The notes under the pieces: model-generated
Seen by the model: only the letters and a program-made list of their open reading frames with translations
Database searches by the model: none
What the model was told of the DNA's origin: nothing
Part shown: piece after piece, positions 44,030 through 53,495 of the stretch
Numbering within the stretch: the first letter of the stretch is position 1
Layout of the letters: the number at the start of each line of letters is the position of its first letter
Made by a program: the position numbers and the translations under genes
Source: Desulfovibrio desulfuricans DSM 642
GTDB taxonomy: Bacteria; Desulfobacterota; Desulfovibrionia; Desulfovibrionales; Desulfovibrionaceae
Length of the DNA: 64,000 bases
Reading direction: 5' to 3'
NCBI RefSeq assembly: GCF_000420465.1
Contig: NZ_ATUZ01000013.1
Span: 62,001 to 126,000 of the forward strand

Positions 44030-45301
44030 TTAGAACGTGTAACCCACTGAAAGCATATAGATGTTTGCAGAAACATCCTTGGAATTGCCGCCAGTAATGC
44101 CTACCTCGGGCGATATGCCCTTGGCATCGGTGCCGCCGTAGTCAAGCGAATTGATCCACAGGTGGGCGTAGGCGAGGTCTACGGTCCAGTTATTCCAGTT
44201 GAAGCCAGTACCCACGCTGAGCGTTTTGCGGCCATTGGTGGGGATCATGAAGTCGGCGTGGCTTTCATTGACCACGGGCGTTTCATACGAAAAACCCGCG
44301 CGCAGGGTCCACCAGTCAAGGGGCTTGTATTCCACGCTGCCGTTGAAGTTCCAGCCGTCGCGCCATTCCTTGTTGTTGATGGAACTGTAGCCGCTGTCCA
44401 TATAGATGTTCAGGGCATTGTAGGTGGACCAGCGGGTCCAGACCGTGCCCACTTCAAAGCTCAGATTGTCCAGCGGCTTGTAGGTAACGCCCAGGGCTGC
44501 CGAATCGGGCAACTGAAGCACGGTGTTTGCGCCGCAGTTTCTGGCCTCGGGCAGGTGTTTGGCCTTGCTGATGGCGTTGTCGCCCTGATAGGCGAATTCC
44601 ACATCGCCGTTGATGTTCATGGTCACCTGACTCTTGTAGGACAGGCCAACCGACCACTGGTCGTTGAGGTGCATGTGCAGGCCAAGGTGAGCGCCATAAC
44701 CCCATCCGTTGCCCTCAAGCTGCATGTCGTTGTCAAATTTTTTGCCGTTGTTGTAGGTCAGAATTTTGTTGCCCATGTACATGTGGGCGTTCATGGCTTC
44801 CACGCCTACAGAAAACGAGACAGTATCATTGAGCTTGATGGCAAGGGTAGGCACGAAGGAAATAGTCTGCACGCCGATGTCATAGACATTGTACCTGCCC
44901 GCCCAGTCTCCGGAATAGCTGTTGCCAAGGCCGAAACGCGAAAAAACGCCCAGACCGACCCATGCGTTGTCGCTGAGCTGATGACTCAGATAGGCGTGCG
45001 GAGCATTCCAGAGGGCGGGCTTCGTGTAGGTCGAGGTTTCGCGGCCGCCATAACTGGTGGAAATCCCGCCAGAAGGGCTGATGAGGGCAAAGCCGCCCAT
45101 CGTGCGCGTGCCGGGCAGTTGCGTAATGCCTGCGGCATTATAGGCAATGGCCGAAACATCATCAGCGCGGCCTACCATGCCGCCAGCCAGGGCAACACCT
45201 CTGGCGCTCCATTCATTCAGGGCGAAACCTTCGCCCCAGGCCACGGGCGCGCAGCAGGCCACCAGAGCCAGCGCCAGACATACAGCACGAAAAACCTTCA
45301 T
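44030..45301 (-). CDS. FadL/TodX-family outer-membrane transport protein
   Basis: The 423-residue protein has a signal peptide (LALALVACCAPVAWGEGFAL). The mature N-terminus NEWSARGVALAGGMVGRADDVSAIAYNAAGI is the FadL hatch region, where fatty acid or hydrophobic ligands pass laterally. Barrel strands follow, with a terminal Phe (VGYTF). GGAGG precedes the ATG at 45301. It probably takes up long-chain fatty acids or other hydrophobic compounds; the ligand is not shown. Confidence 0.93.
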   Translation of the reverse strand: MKVFRAVCLALALVACCAPVAWGEGFALNEWSARGVALAGGMVGRADDVSAIAYNAAGITQLPGTRTMGGFALISPSGGISTSYGGRETSTYTKPALWNAPHAYLSHQLSDNAWVGLGVFSRFGLGNSYSGDWAGRYNVYDIGVQTISFVPTLAIKLNDTVSFSVGVEAMNAHMYMGNKILTYNNGKKFDNDMQLEGNGWGYGAHLGLHMHLNDQWSVGLSYKSQVTMNINGDVEFAYQGDNAISKAKHLPEARNCGANTVLQLPDSAALGVTYKPLDNLSFEVGTVWTRWSTYNALNIYMDSGYSSINNKEWRDGWNFNGSVEYKPLDWWTLRAGFSYETPVVNESHADFMIPTNGRKTLSVGTGFNWNNWTVDLAYAHLWINSLDYGGTDAKGISPEVGITGGNSKDVSANIYMLSVGYTF

Positions 45302-45431
45302 CACCCCTCCACTAAGATGCAAAAAAAGCGCACAACAGCCCATCCCGGCATACCTTAGCACGCTGGTACGGTTGTGGTGTCGCAGAAACGGACGCGGCTG
45401 TATGGCCGCCCTCGACAACAGTAATGGGCTG

Positions 45432-47813
45432 TCACAACATATTTATCGGATCAAGGTCAAGGAAAAGTCGCAAGTGTCTTGAAGCTTTTTGTGACAAAGC
45501 AAAGAAATAGAGCGAGCGCAGCGCCTGCCAGTCCTGCCCTTTTATCAAGCATGTAAAACGCTTGCGCCCACGCAGCAGGGACAGTGGGGCAGGAGCGGGG
45601 CCAAGAAGCTGCACGCCCAGTTCCGCAGCCTTGCCGCGCAGCGCCTGAGCCAGATCGTTGAGAGCAGGGGGGCCGCCTTGTTCGTTCAGCGCGTAGGATA
45701 TGCGAATGAGCGCCAGGCGCACAAAGGGCGGGTAACGGCGCAGCCGCCGTTTGGCAAGCTCTGCCTGATAAAAGCCCTCATAGTCCGCGGTACGCACGTA
45801 CTGCCAGCAGTAGTGCTCCACATCACGCGTCTGGATAAGCACCCGGCCCGGCTTGTCGCCCCTGCCAGCGCGCCCGGCAGACTGCACCAGCAATTGAAAT
45901 GTGCGCTCGGCGGCGCGGTAGTCCGGCAGATTCAGGCCAAGGTCCGCATCCGCGATGACGGCCAGCGTCACCAGCGGAAAGTGATGCCCCTTGGAGAGCA
46001 TTTGCGTACCCACCAGTATGGGGGCCTCCTGTCGGGAAAAGGCCGCGAGAATTTCTTCCATGCGTCCGGGCCTGCGGGTGCTGTCCCTGTCCAGCCGCAG
46101 CACAGGCCCCCCGGCCAGTACGCTCAGGCGCTCGGCCAGGCGTTCTGTGCCTTCGCCCATGGGCAAAAAGTTCATGCCGCCGCACTCTGGGCAGGGCGAG
46201 GGAAAGGGGCGGCTATAGCCGCAATAGTGGCAGACGAGTTTTTCCAGCCCCTTGTGGTAGGTGAGCCCAATTTCGCAGTGCGGGCAGCGCAGGGTGCGGT
46301 TGCAGTCAAGGCAGTACATCAGAGGGGCGTAGCCGCGCCTGTTCAGCAGCACCACGGCCTGCTCGCCGCGCTCAATGGTCTCGCGCAGTGCGGCTTCGCT
46401 CTGTGGGGCCAGCAGGCCGTCCATGCTGGTTGAGCCGGGCGCAAGGGAGCTGATGTCCACCAGTTCGACCGGCGGCAGTTCGCGTCCGCCCACGCGGTGC
46501 GGCAGCCGCAGGATGGGCAGATGGCCGTTTTCAGAAGCATAAAAAGTCTTGAGGTCTGGCGTGGCAGAGCCAAGCACCAGCAGCCCCTTTGCCTGGGCAA
46601 CACGGAACCACGCCACTTCCTTGGCCTGATAGGCCAGGCTTTCGTCCTGCTTGAAAGAGCCGTCGTGCTCTTCGTCAAGCACAATGCAGTTCAGATGCGG
46701 CACAGGCAGAAACAGTGCCGAACGCGTACCCACGACGATGCAGGGGGTGTCGCTTTGCGCCATCTGGCGAAAGGTCGCTTCCCGCCGTGCAGGCGACTGG
46801 TAGCCGTGGTAGAAAAATAACGGAGCATCGGGCAGCGCACAGGTGGCATCGCGCCGCAGTTTGTGGGCCAGCGCCACCTCGGGTGCGAGCAGCATGACGC
46901 TTTTGCCCGTCGCAAGGCAGGCCTTGGCAAGTTCAAGGTATACTGCGGTTTTGCCGCTGCCGGTCACGCCAAAGAGCAGGCGGGAGGAAGCCTCCTCTGC
47001 CCGCAGGGCTTCCAGCATGCTTTCAAGCGCACGTGCCTGCTCATCGTTAAGGGCAAAGGGGGCAGGCGGGGGCGGCAACAGGCTTTGCTCTGTGGCGTCC
47101 AGAGCGTCATCATCGTCAACGCCGTTGTCTCGCGCGAGGTTGACGTGCCCGGCTTCCAACAGGGTATGGAGGGCTGGGGTTACGGCCTGCCCAAGGGATT
47201 GCACAAGCCGCCTGCGGCTCACGCTGCCGTGCTGGTGCAGATAGTCCAGAATTTCGATCTGGCGTTTGGCCGAGGGCCGCACAGGCCAGGGCGGATCAAC
47301 GCGCAGCAGGCAAAATTCTTCGCTGGCGGCGTCTGTGCCGGGGGGCAGCATGCGGGCAGTGCCTTTGCAAAGGGCCTCGGCGAGCGCCTGACGCTGTTCA
47401 GGCAGGGCTTCACGGATGCGCGCCAGAGTCCAGGCTACAGCCTTGCCCGATTCGATATTGCGCAGTCGCACCCGTGCAAGACGCAAACCCTGTGGCAGCA
47501 CATGCCCCAGAATATGACCGGGGTGCAGCCCCTGACGGCGGGCCAGATCTTCAGCCAGTTCCAGCAGCACAGCGGGGAGCAGAGGGGCGTTTTCCAGGGG
47601 CCAGCCAAGGCTTTTGCAGTCAACGCCTTCCGGCACGTCGGCTGTGGGGCTGACGCGCAAAAGCACTGCGGCGCGCAGGGCGGTGCGCTCGCCCCGGCCC
47701 AGCGGCACGGCCACGCGCAAGCCGGGCTGCCAGAAATCGGCGGGAAATTCGGGCGGCAGCGCGTAGGTAAGGCTGGCGTAGGGCGGAGTGAGCAGGGCGA
47801 CTGTGGCGTACAT
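45432..47813 (-). CDS. priA: Primosomal protein N' (replication restart helicase)
   Basis: The protein has 793 residues if it starts at the ATG at 47813, whose product (MYATVALLTPPYASLTYALP) aligns with the known PriA N-terminus; non-ATG starts up to 47849 are possible. An N-terminal fork-binding domain is followed by a superfamily 2 helicase with Walker A GVTGSGKT and DEEH. A zinc region has paired Cys (CLDC, CPHC, CHYC, CPEC). PriA reloads DnaB at stalled forks. It is the last gene of the minus-strand block and its leader contains a strong hairpin. Confidence 0.95.
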   Translation of the reverse strand: MYATVALLTPPYASLTYALPPEFPADFWQPGLRVAVPLGRGERTALRAAVLLRVSPTADVPEGVDCKSLGWPLENAPLLPAVLLELAEDLARRQGLHPGHILGHVLPQGLRLARVRLRNIESGKAVAWTLARIREALPEQRQALAEALCKGTARMLPPGTDAASEEFCLLRVDPPWPVRPSAKRQIEILDYLHQHGSVSRRRLVQSLGQAVTPALHTLLEAGHVNLARDNGVDDDDALDATEQSLLPPPPAPFALNDEQARALESMLEALRAEEASSRLLFGVTGSGKTAVYLELAKACLATGKSVMLLAPEVALAHKLRRDATCALPDAPLFFYHGYQSPARREATFRQMAQSDTPCIVVGTRSALFLPVPHLNCIVLDEEHDGSFKQDESLAYQAKEVAWFRVAQAKGLLVLGSATPDLKTFYASENGHLPILRLPHRVGGRELPPVELVDISSLAPGSTSMDGLLAPQSEAALRETIERGEQAVVLLNRRGYAPLMYCLDCNRTLRCPHCEIGLTYHKGLEKLVCHYCGYSRPFPSPCPECGGMNFLPMGEGTERLAERLSVLAGGPVLRLDRDSTRRPGRMEEILAAFSRQEAPILVGTQMLSKGHHFPLVTLAVIADADLGLNLPDYRAAERTFQLLVQSAGRAGRGDKPGRVLIQTRDVEHYCWQYVRTADYEGFYQAELAKRRLRRYPPFVRLALIRISYALNEQGGPPALNDLAQALRGKAAELGVQLLGPAPAPLSLLRGRKRFTCLIKGQDWQALRSLYFFALSQKASRHLRLFLDLDPINML

Positions 47814-47847
47814 GTAGGGCAGAGTTACGTAATACGGCACCAATGGC

Positions 47848-47877
47848 AAGCCTCCTCTGGCGAACCAGAGGAGGCTT
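47848..47877 (-). terminator. Perfect hairpin between galU and priA
   Basis: AAGCCTCCTCTGG (47848-47860) pairs perfectly with CCAGAGGAGGCTT (47865-47877) around a four-base loop. No T tract follows on the minus strand, so it may be a Rho-assisted terminator, an mRNA stabiliser, or a structure hiding the AGGAGG that precedes possible priA starts. Confidence 0.6.
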
Positions 47878-47903
47878 GGGGCAATACGTATGTGCAGCGG
47901 GTT

Positions 47904-48776
47904 TTAATGGAACTGCACAAAATTCTTGAGCAGCTTGAGCAGATCGTAGCGCAGTTCTTCGTCCTGAAGGGCAAAGTAGATGTTGGCGGTGAGAAATTCC
48001 GCCCAGTCGCCAGCGTCAAAGCGCATGCCGGACATACGCACAGCCATCATGCCCCTTTCCTGAGCCATGGCCTGGAGTGCGTCAGTGAGCTGGATTTCGC
48101 CGCCGTGTCCGGGTTCGGCCTTTTCAAGATAGTCAAAAATATCAGGCGTGAGTACATAACGGCCAACAATAGCCATGCGCGAGGGCGCGTCTTCACGGGC
48201 GGGTTTTTCCACCATGTTTTTGACGCGGAACACGCCGGGGGTCACTTCGTCGCCATCAATGATACCGTAGCGGCTGACCTTCTCCCACGGTACTTCCATC
48301 ACGCCGATGACCGGCATTTTTTCGGCCATGGCCACTTCAATGAGCTGGCCGATGCCGGGAGCGCCGCCAAACATGAGGTCATCGCCCACCATGATGGCAA
48401 AGGGATCATCACGCACAAGTTCGCGTGCGCACAGCACCGCATGCCCAAGGCCAAGCTGGCGCTTCTGCCGCACGGACATGATGTTGACCATCTCGGCCAC
48501 CTTGCGCACTTCAGCCAGTTTGTCGAGCTTGCCGGCGCGTTCCAGTACGCCCTCAAGCTGGAGGTTGTAGTCGAAGTGGTCTTCAATAACCGTCTTGTCG
48601 CGGTTGGTGACAAAAATTACATCTTCGATATTGGCGCGCTGCGCTTCTTCAACCACATACTGGATGACGGGCTTGTTGTAGATGGGCAGCATTTCCTTGG
48701 GAATATTCTTTGTTGCAGGCAAGGAACGGGTGCCCCATCCGGCCACGGGAATGACGACTTTACGAATATCCTTCAT
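47904..48776 (-). CDS. galU: UTP-glucose-1-phosphate uridylyltransferase
   Basis: The 290-residue protein begins at the ATG at 48776 with GGAGG six bases upstream. KVVIPVAGWGTRSLPATKNIPKEMLP is the nucleotide-binding signature, followed by GLGHAVLCA, MVGDDLMF, VPWEKVSRYGII and the sugar-binding MVEKP. It makes UDP-glucose for envelope polysaccharides. It lies downstream of glmM, so two sugar-nucleotide precursor genes adjoin. Confidence 0.96.
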   Translation of the reverse strand: MKDIRKVVIPVAGWGTRSLPATKNIPKEMLPIYNKPVIQYVVEEAQRANIEDVIFVTNRDKTVIEDHFDYNLQLEGVLERAGKLDKLAEVRKVAEMVNIMSVRQKRQLGLGHAVLCARELVRDDPFAIMVGDDLMFGGAPGIGQLIEVAMAEKMPVIGVMEVPWEKVSRYGIIDGDEVTPGVFRVKNMVEKPAREDAPSRMAIVGRYVLTPDIFDYLEKAEPGHGGEIQLTDALQAMAQERGMMAVRMSGMRFDAGDWAEFLTANIYFALQDEELRYDLLKLLKNFVQFH

Positions 48777-48910
48777 GCATGCCTCCAAGGGGGGTAGACA
48801 AAACAAGTTTTATTAGCGGCAAACCGATGCAAGCAATAAACGGATAGCAGCCATACTGCAAGCAGTACCTGCCCGATGCGGAAGTGCCGCCGCGAAGTTC
48901 AACAGTCAAA

Positions 48911-50263
48911 TCAGCGCAACTCGCGCTCTACCACAACGGCCAGATCTTCGGCGAAAGCTTTGACCTTTTCGGGGTTTTCGCCTTCCACCATGACGCGGCA
49001 AAGAGATTCCGTGCCGGAATAACGCAAGAGCACACGCCCGCGTCCGGCCAGTTCCGCCTCGACCTTGGCAACAGCCTCGCCAATGGCGGGGCGTTCCTCA
49101 AAGGGCAGGCGTTTTTCCACCCGCACGTTGATCAGCACCTGCGGGAAGGGTTTGAGCCTGCCTGCCAGTTCGGAGAGGGGCTTGTCCTTTTCGCGCATGA
49201 TGCGCAGAATTTGCAGGGCCGCCAGCAGGCCATCGCCAGTAGTGCTGTACTTGTGGAAAATAAGATGGCCCGACTGCTCGCCGCCAAGCATTGCGCCTTC
49301 GCGCCGCATGGCTTCCATAACGTAGCGGTCGCCCACCTTTGTACGCAGCAGCGAACCGCCGTGATCCTTCATAAAAATTTCCAGGGCCATGTTGCTCATG
49401 GCGGTTGCAACAAGCAGATTGCCCGGCAGTTCGCCCCGGGCCATCATGGCCTGGGCGCACATGGCCATGAGCTGGTCGCCGTCAATGATGTCGCCGTGTT
49501 CGTCCACAACAATGAGGCGGTCGGCATCGCCGTCCAGCGCAAGGCCCACATCGGCCCGAACCTCGCGCACCTTGGCGGCCACCACTTCGGGATAGAGCGA
49601 GCCGCAGTGCTCGTTGATGTTGGTGCCGTCAGGGCTTGTGCCGATGCGGAAAACTTCGGCTCCCAGTTCTTCAAGAGCCAGAGGGGCAACCTTGTAGCTG
49701 GCGCCGTTGGCGCAGTCAATCACAATGCGCAGGCCCGAAAGCGTCAACTGGGGAGGGAAGCAGCTTTTGGTGTAAACAATATAGCGGCCCCCTGCGTCTT
49801 CAATCTTGGTGGCGCGGCCTACGCCGCGCGCTTCCGGGTAGGGCCACTTAAAGTCCGAATCCAGCACCATGGCCGATATCTCGTCTTCGGTCAGGTCGGG
49901 CAGCTTGTAGCCATCGGCATCAAAAAACTTGATGCCGTTGTCGTGAAAGGGGTTGTGCGAGGCGGAAATCACCACACCAAGGTCTGCCCGCATGCTGCGG
50001 GTAAGAAAGGATATGGCCGGGGTGGGCAGCGGGCCGGTCATGATCACGTGCATGCCGGCGGCGCACAGGCCGGAAGTGAGCGCAGATTCAAACATATAGC
50101 CTGAAAGGCGCGTATCCTTGCCGATGACCACCTTGTGCTGGTGGTCGCCGCGCCGAAAGCGCACGCCCGCCGCCAGACCAAGTCGCAGGGCTACATCCAC
50201 GGTCATGGGATAGTTGTTGACCGTGCCGCGCAGTCCGTCTGTGCCGAAAAGACGCTCAGCCAT
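48911..50263 (-). CDS. glmM: Phosphoglucosamine mutase
   Basis: The 450-residue protein converts glucosamine-6-phosphate to glucosamine-1-phosphate for peptidoglycan and LPS. The N-terminus [11 protein letters not shown] is typical, the phosphoserine is S102 in SASHNP, the metal loop is DGDADR, and the phosphate-binding LLRYSGTES is near the end. AAGGAG precedes the ATG. It follows cdaA-cdaR, the classical order in which GlmM also interacts with the diadenylate cyclase in Gram-positive bacteria. Confidence 0.97.
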   Translation of the reverse strand: MAERLFGTDGLRGTVNNYPMTVDVALRLGLAAGVRFRRGDHQHKVVIGKDTRLSGYMFESALTSGLCAAGMHVIMTGPLPTPAISFLTRSMRADLGVVISASHNPFHDNGIKFFDADGYKLPDLTEDEISAMVLDSDFKWPYPEARGVGRATKIEDAGGRYIVYTKSCFPPQLTLSGLRIVIDCANGASYKVAPLALEELGAEVFRIGTSPDGTNINEHCGSLYPEVVAAKVREVRADVGLALDGDADRLIVVDEHGDIIDGDQLMAMCAQAMMARGELPGNLLVATAMSNMALEIFMKDHGGSLLRTKVGDRYVMEAMRREGAMLGGEQSGHLIFHKYSTTGDGLLAALQILRIMREKDKPLSELAGRLKPFPQVLINVRVEKRLPFEERPAIGEAVAKVEAELAGRGRVLLRYSGTESLCRVMVEGENPEKVKAFAEDLAVVVERELR

Positions 50264-50419
50264 GAAAACTCCTTACCTCTAATTCTTTTGCAGCGCTCAG
50301 ACGCGTTTCAGCGTGGGCGCAGTTGCTGGGTTTTGTCGTATGTACCGTGCCCAGGCGCAAGGGCAAGGCGGGGTTGCGTTCCTTGCAGGCTGCCGGATGC
50401 GGCAGTTGAAGGGCGGCGC

Positions 50420-51352
50420 TTATTTCTTTTTCCTTGTTACCGTAACTTCTTCCGTAACCGGGTTCAAGAGAGTCATCCCTTCCGGCAGTTTGAAGTGCAG
50501 GGGCGTTTTTACGCTCTCTCCCGGCTGGATCTCCGGTGTAATGAGGGAAACTTCCATCTCGCCAAGGTAATGGCTGTTCTTTGCCAGAGCTTCGGGCACT
50601 TCCACCAGCACGGCAATTTCATCGGGATTCACCGTATAGGCCAGGCGGCTTTCCTTGGCAATTTCCACCTTGCAGCGGCGCGATATAACGGTGCGCCCGC
50701 TGGTGATGGTGTACTGCACCTTGACGGAGGGCGGCGTAGCCGTGACCATGCCTGGCGTGTCCAGCGTGATGGTCTGCTGCGTTGTTGTGCCCGCTGCCTT
50801 GGGGTCAAGCATGATGGTCAGCGGCACGCTGGCAATGGCAGAAACAACTGACTCCGGGCCGCGCAAAACCACGGTTGCCGGGGTTACGCTGACATTTTCC
50901 ACAGTCAGGGCACCGCTGCGAAGGGGCGAATCCACAACCGCCTTGACGGGTACGCTGCGCTCCTGCACGTTGTCGGCCTTGACCACAATGCGCGGGGGCT
51001 GCACATCAATGAGCTCAAACGCGCGAAAGCCTGCGCCCAGATGTTCTGCCGAAAGCGGAACTACCGTGGTGCCCTTTTTGATGGAGGAAAGGTCAACAGC
51101 CTGAATAATCTTGCGCTGCGTTATGGAGCGCAAAAGAGTTTCCGGCCCGCGCAGGCGCACAATGGCCTTGTTGATGAGTCCGTCAGTCACCACAAGATTG
51201 GCGGGGATGCCAAAATAATCAAGGTTTACTTCAATCTGCGCTTCCAGCCTGTCGCGAACGCTGACCATGTACCACATGCTCACGGCGATAAAGATCGCCA
51301 GCAGCATGGAAAGCAGATGCGGGGGGCGGCGTGAGGGATCAGAGGATTTCAT
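50420..51352 (-). CDS. cdaR: CdaR/YbbR-domain membrane protein
   Basis: The 310-residue protein begins MKSSDPSRR, with a membrane anchor near residues 13-30 (LLSMLLAIFIAVSMWYMV), and then three or more YbbR-like beta repeats (IDVQPPRIVVKADN, VSVTPATVVLRGP) outside the membrane. In other bacteria CdaR binds CdaA and tunes its cyclase activity. The start lies inside the end of cdaA (14-base overlap), indicating coupling. A gap of 156 bases separates it from glmM. Confidence 0.92.
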   Translation of the reverse strand: MKSSDPSRRPPHLLSMLLAIFIAVSMWYMVSVRDRLEAQIEVNLDYFGIPANLVVTDGLINKAIVRLRGPETLLRSITQRKIIQAVDLSSIKKGTTVVPLSAEHLGAGFRAFELIDVQPPRIVVKADNVQERSVPVKAVVDSPLRSGALTVENVSVTPATVVLRGPESVVSAIASVPLTIMLDPKAAGTTTQQTITLDTPGMVTATPPSVKVQYTITSGRTVISRRCKVEIAKESRLAYTVNPDEIAVLVEVPEALAKNSHYLGEMEVSLITPEIQPGESVKTPLHFKLPEGMTLLNPVTEEVTVTRKKK

Positions 51353-52073
51353 TAAGCACCTGCCTGAGGCGGGCAGCGTCAAGGGCGCGCATAAGCTCAT
51401 CCTTGAGGGCCACGGAAATTTCGCCTCTTTCTTCAGAAACAACAATGACCAGCGCATCGCTTTCACGGGCAATGCCCAGTGCCGCGCGGTGCCGTGTGCC
51501 GAAGTTCTGCCCCTTGGCTTCGGCCAGCGGCAGAATGCAGGCCGCAGCGGTAATTCTGCCACGGCTGATAACCACGGCTCCATCGTGAAGGGGGGCCTTG
51601 GGGTAAAAAATATTCATGAGCAGTTGGCGTGAAAGCTGCGCATCAATGCGCACGCCCTCGCGCTTTATCATATCGCCAAGGCGCATGCTGCGCTCAATAA
51701 CGATAAGTGCGCCCACCCGCAGCCGGGCCATTTCAACACAGGCGCTCACCACTTCTTCCACGCCGATATTCTTTATGCTGGATCGGCGAAAGATAGGCCG
51801 TGCGCCCATTTCGCCCAGAGCCTGACGGATGTCGGCCTGAAAAATAACGACGATGAGGATGAACAGGGAACTGAAGATGTGCTGCAACAGCCAGGTAAGC
51901 GTGTACAGGCCGAGAGCGTTTGAAAAGAAATACAGCAGCGTAAGCAGGCCCAGCCCTGTAAGGACTGTCAGCGCCCGCGAACCCCGCAGCATCTGGATAA
52001 CCTGGTACAGCAGAATGCTGACCACTGCTATATCCATTACATCGCGCCAGTCTATGGCAATACGGTCAAACAC
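51339..52073 (-). CDS. cdaA: Diadenylate cyclase CdaA
   Basis: From the GTG at 52073 (AAGGAA upstream) the protein has 244 residues; an ATG at 52106 has no ribosome binding site. Three N-terminal helices (to about residue 80) anchor a DisA_N catalytic domain with the hallmark DGA (in LHDGAVVI, about 162) and RHR (in GTRHRAALGI, about 192). It condenses two ATP into c-di-AMP, a regulator of osmolyte and potassium balance and of the cell wall. It is directly downstream of a membrane diguanylate cyclase. Confidence 0.95.
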   Translation of the reverse strand: MFDRIAIDWRDVMDIAVVSILLYQVIQMLRGSRALTVLTGLGLLTLLYFFSNALGLYTLTWLLQHIFSSLFILIVVIFQADIRQALGEMGARPIFRRSSIKNIGVEEVVSACVEMARLRVGALIVIERSMRLGDMIKREGVRIDAQLSRQLLMNIFYPKAPLHDGAVVISRGRITAAACILPLAEAKGQNFGTRHRAALGIARESDALVIVVSEERGEISVALKDELMRALDAARLRQVLNEIL

Positions 52074-52117
52074 GGTGTGTTCCTTGCAACAAAGTGTATC
52101 GGGCACCCGTAGCGCTG

Positions 52118-53461
52118 TCAGCTGTGGGCTTTGGCGCGTTCCTTGTCTTGGTACATGGCAGTGTCCGCGCAGGAGAGCAGCGCATCCACTGTGAGGGCAG
52201 CATCAGGGTACACTGCACTGCCCATGCTGAACGTGATCGGCCCAGGTATGTTCAGCTCTGGCAAACCCTTTGCAAGGTCGGCGCGCATTCGGGTAAAGGC
52301 GGCCTTGTCCCTTTCCTCGGCCGGGGGACCGGTGAGCAGCAGTACAAACTCATCGCCGCCCATACGCCCCAGAATATGGGTCACCGGGGCATGTGCGCGA
52401 ACAACCTCCGCGAAGAGTTGCAATACTCGGTCGCCCGCCTCATGTCCATAGGTGTCGTTGACGTCTTTAAAATTATTTAAGTCAACGTAATATAAGGTAA
52501 ATTTTTTTGCAACTGGTGAGGCTATGCGCCTCTGTAGTTCCTCAAAGAGACCACGCCTGTTGAGAGCACCCGTGAGGGCGTCTCTGTAAGCGATGGCCTC
52601 AAGATAGGTACGAATTTGCGTAAGATCATGATTTCTTTGAACTAGAGTTGCCAGGAAGAGGCTGAGAAGAACGCTCATACCCACATAGAGCCATGATTCC
52701 AGTGATCTGAACCACGCAACGCCTGCCGACATGCGGATCAGCCAGTGAGCGTTAAGAATTGTCACAGGCATGTCTATGCTGCCGGCGTCTTTTTCTGAAT
52801 CCGCGCTACCAGCAATAAGCAACGCATCGCCTTTATGGGAGGATGTGCGCCAAAGGCCAAAATCGATATTCATGCTGTCCAGCAGGTAAAGGTCCGAGGC
52901 TGTCAGCACGTCAGGAAAACGTAGCAATATTGCAGCAATACCCCAATATTGAGGACGGCCGGAAGCATCAGGAAGGAATATGGAAAGTCGCCCCACCAGC
53001 GCCGCATCCCCGTTGGGGAGCAGTATCGGCCCGGCCAGGGTCAGGGGGGCGCCGTGACGGGCTGTGATTGCCTCGTGGCAGCCCAGATTGCCGTCAAGCA
53101 TATCCTGCCCCACCAGCAGGCTGTTGGCAGGCGTATATGGGTACACCTTGTCTATGGTGCCGCCCGGAGCGAGAACAAAGGCCTGAATGGTGTCCTCATC
53201 GCGCAGGGCAGCGGCAACACGCTCGAATTCCTGAATGTTCCCCTTGTTGTCAATAACAAGCGCGTTCAGGGTTTCTGTTTTGAATATCAGGCGCAACAGA
53301 TCGTTTTGGAGATTATCGCGCTGCGAGCGGGCGATGCTCTCAAGCTTGACCCGCTCAAGCTGCTGTTTGCGGTCAATCAAAACCCATGTCAAAAGCAAGT
53401 TGAAGGCCAACGTGATGAGCAGCATTCCAGTGAATGGGCGCGTTGAAAAAAATCGCACCAT
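52118..53461 (-). CDS. Membrane diguanylate cyclase with periplasmic CHASE-like sensor
   Basis: The protein has about 447 residues from the ATG at 53461; the start is uncertain because no strong binding site is visible. One helix (MLLITLAFNLLLTWVLI) leads to a periplasmic region of about 210 residues of CHASE type, a second helix (LYVGMSVLLSLFLATLV), and a cytoplasmic GGDEF domain. The signature MGGDEF (about 367-371) is intact, with DALTGALNRRGL and DLNNFKDVNDTYGH, so c-di-GMP synthesis is expected. I see no clear RxxD I-site before GGDEF. It sits between folP and cdaA, interrupting the usual order. Confidence 0.92.
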   Translation of the reverse strand: MVRFFSTRPFTGMLLITLAFNLLLTWVLIDRKQQLERVKLESIARSQRDNLQNDLLRLIFKTETLNALVIDNKGNIQEFERVAAALRDEDTIQAFVLAPGGTIDKVYPYTPANSLLVGQDMLDGNLGCHEAITARHGAPLTLAGPILLPNGDAALVGRLSIFLPDASGRPQYWGIAAILLRFPDVLTASDLYLLDSMNIDFGLWRTSSHKGDALLIAGSADSEKDAGSIDMPVTILNAHWLIRMSAGVAWFRSLESWLYVGMSVLLSLFLATLVQRNHDLTQIRTYLEAIAYRDALTGALNRRGLFEELQRRIASPVAKKFTLYYVDLNNFKDVNDTYGHEAGDRVLQLFAEVVRAHAPVTHILGRMGGDEFVLLLTGPPAEERDKAAFTRMRADLAKGLPELNIPGPITFSMGSAVYPDAALTVDALLSCADTAMYQDKERAKAHS

Positions 53462-53495
53462 ACCGGCAGACTCGCAATCGTTGACGGTTTGAATC

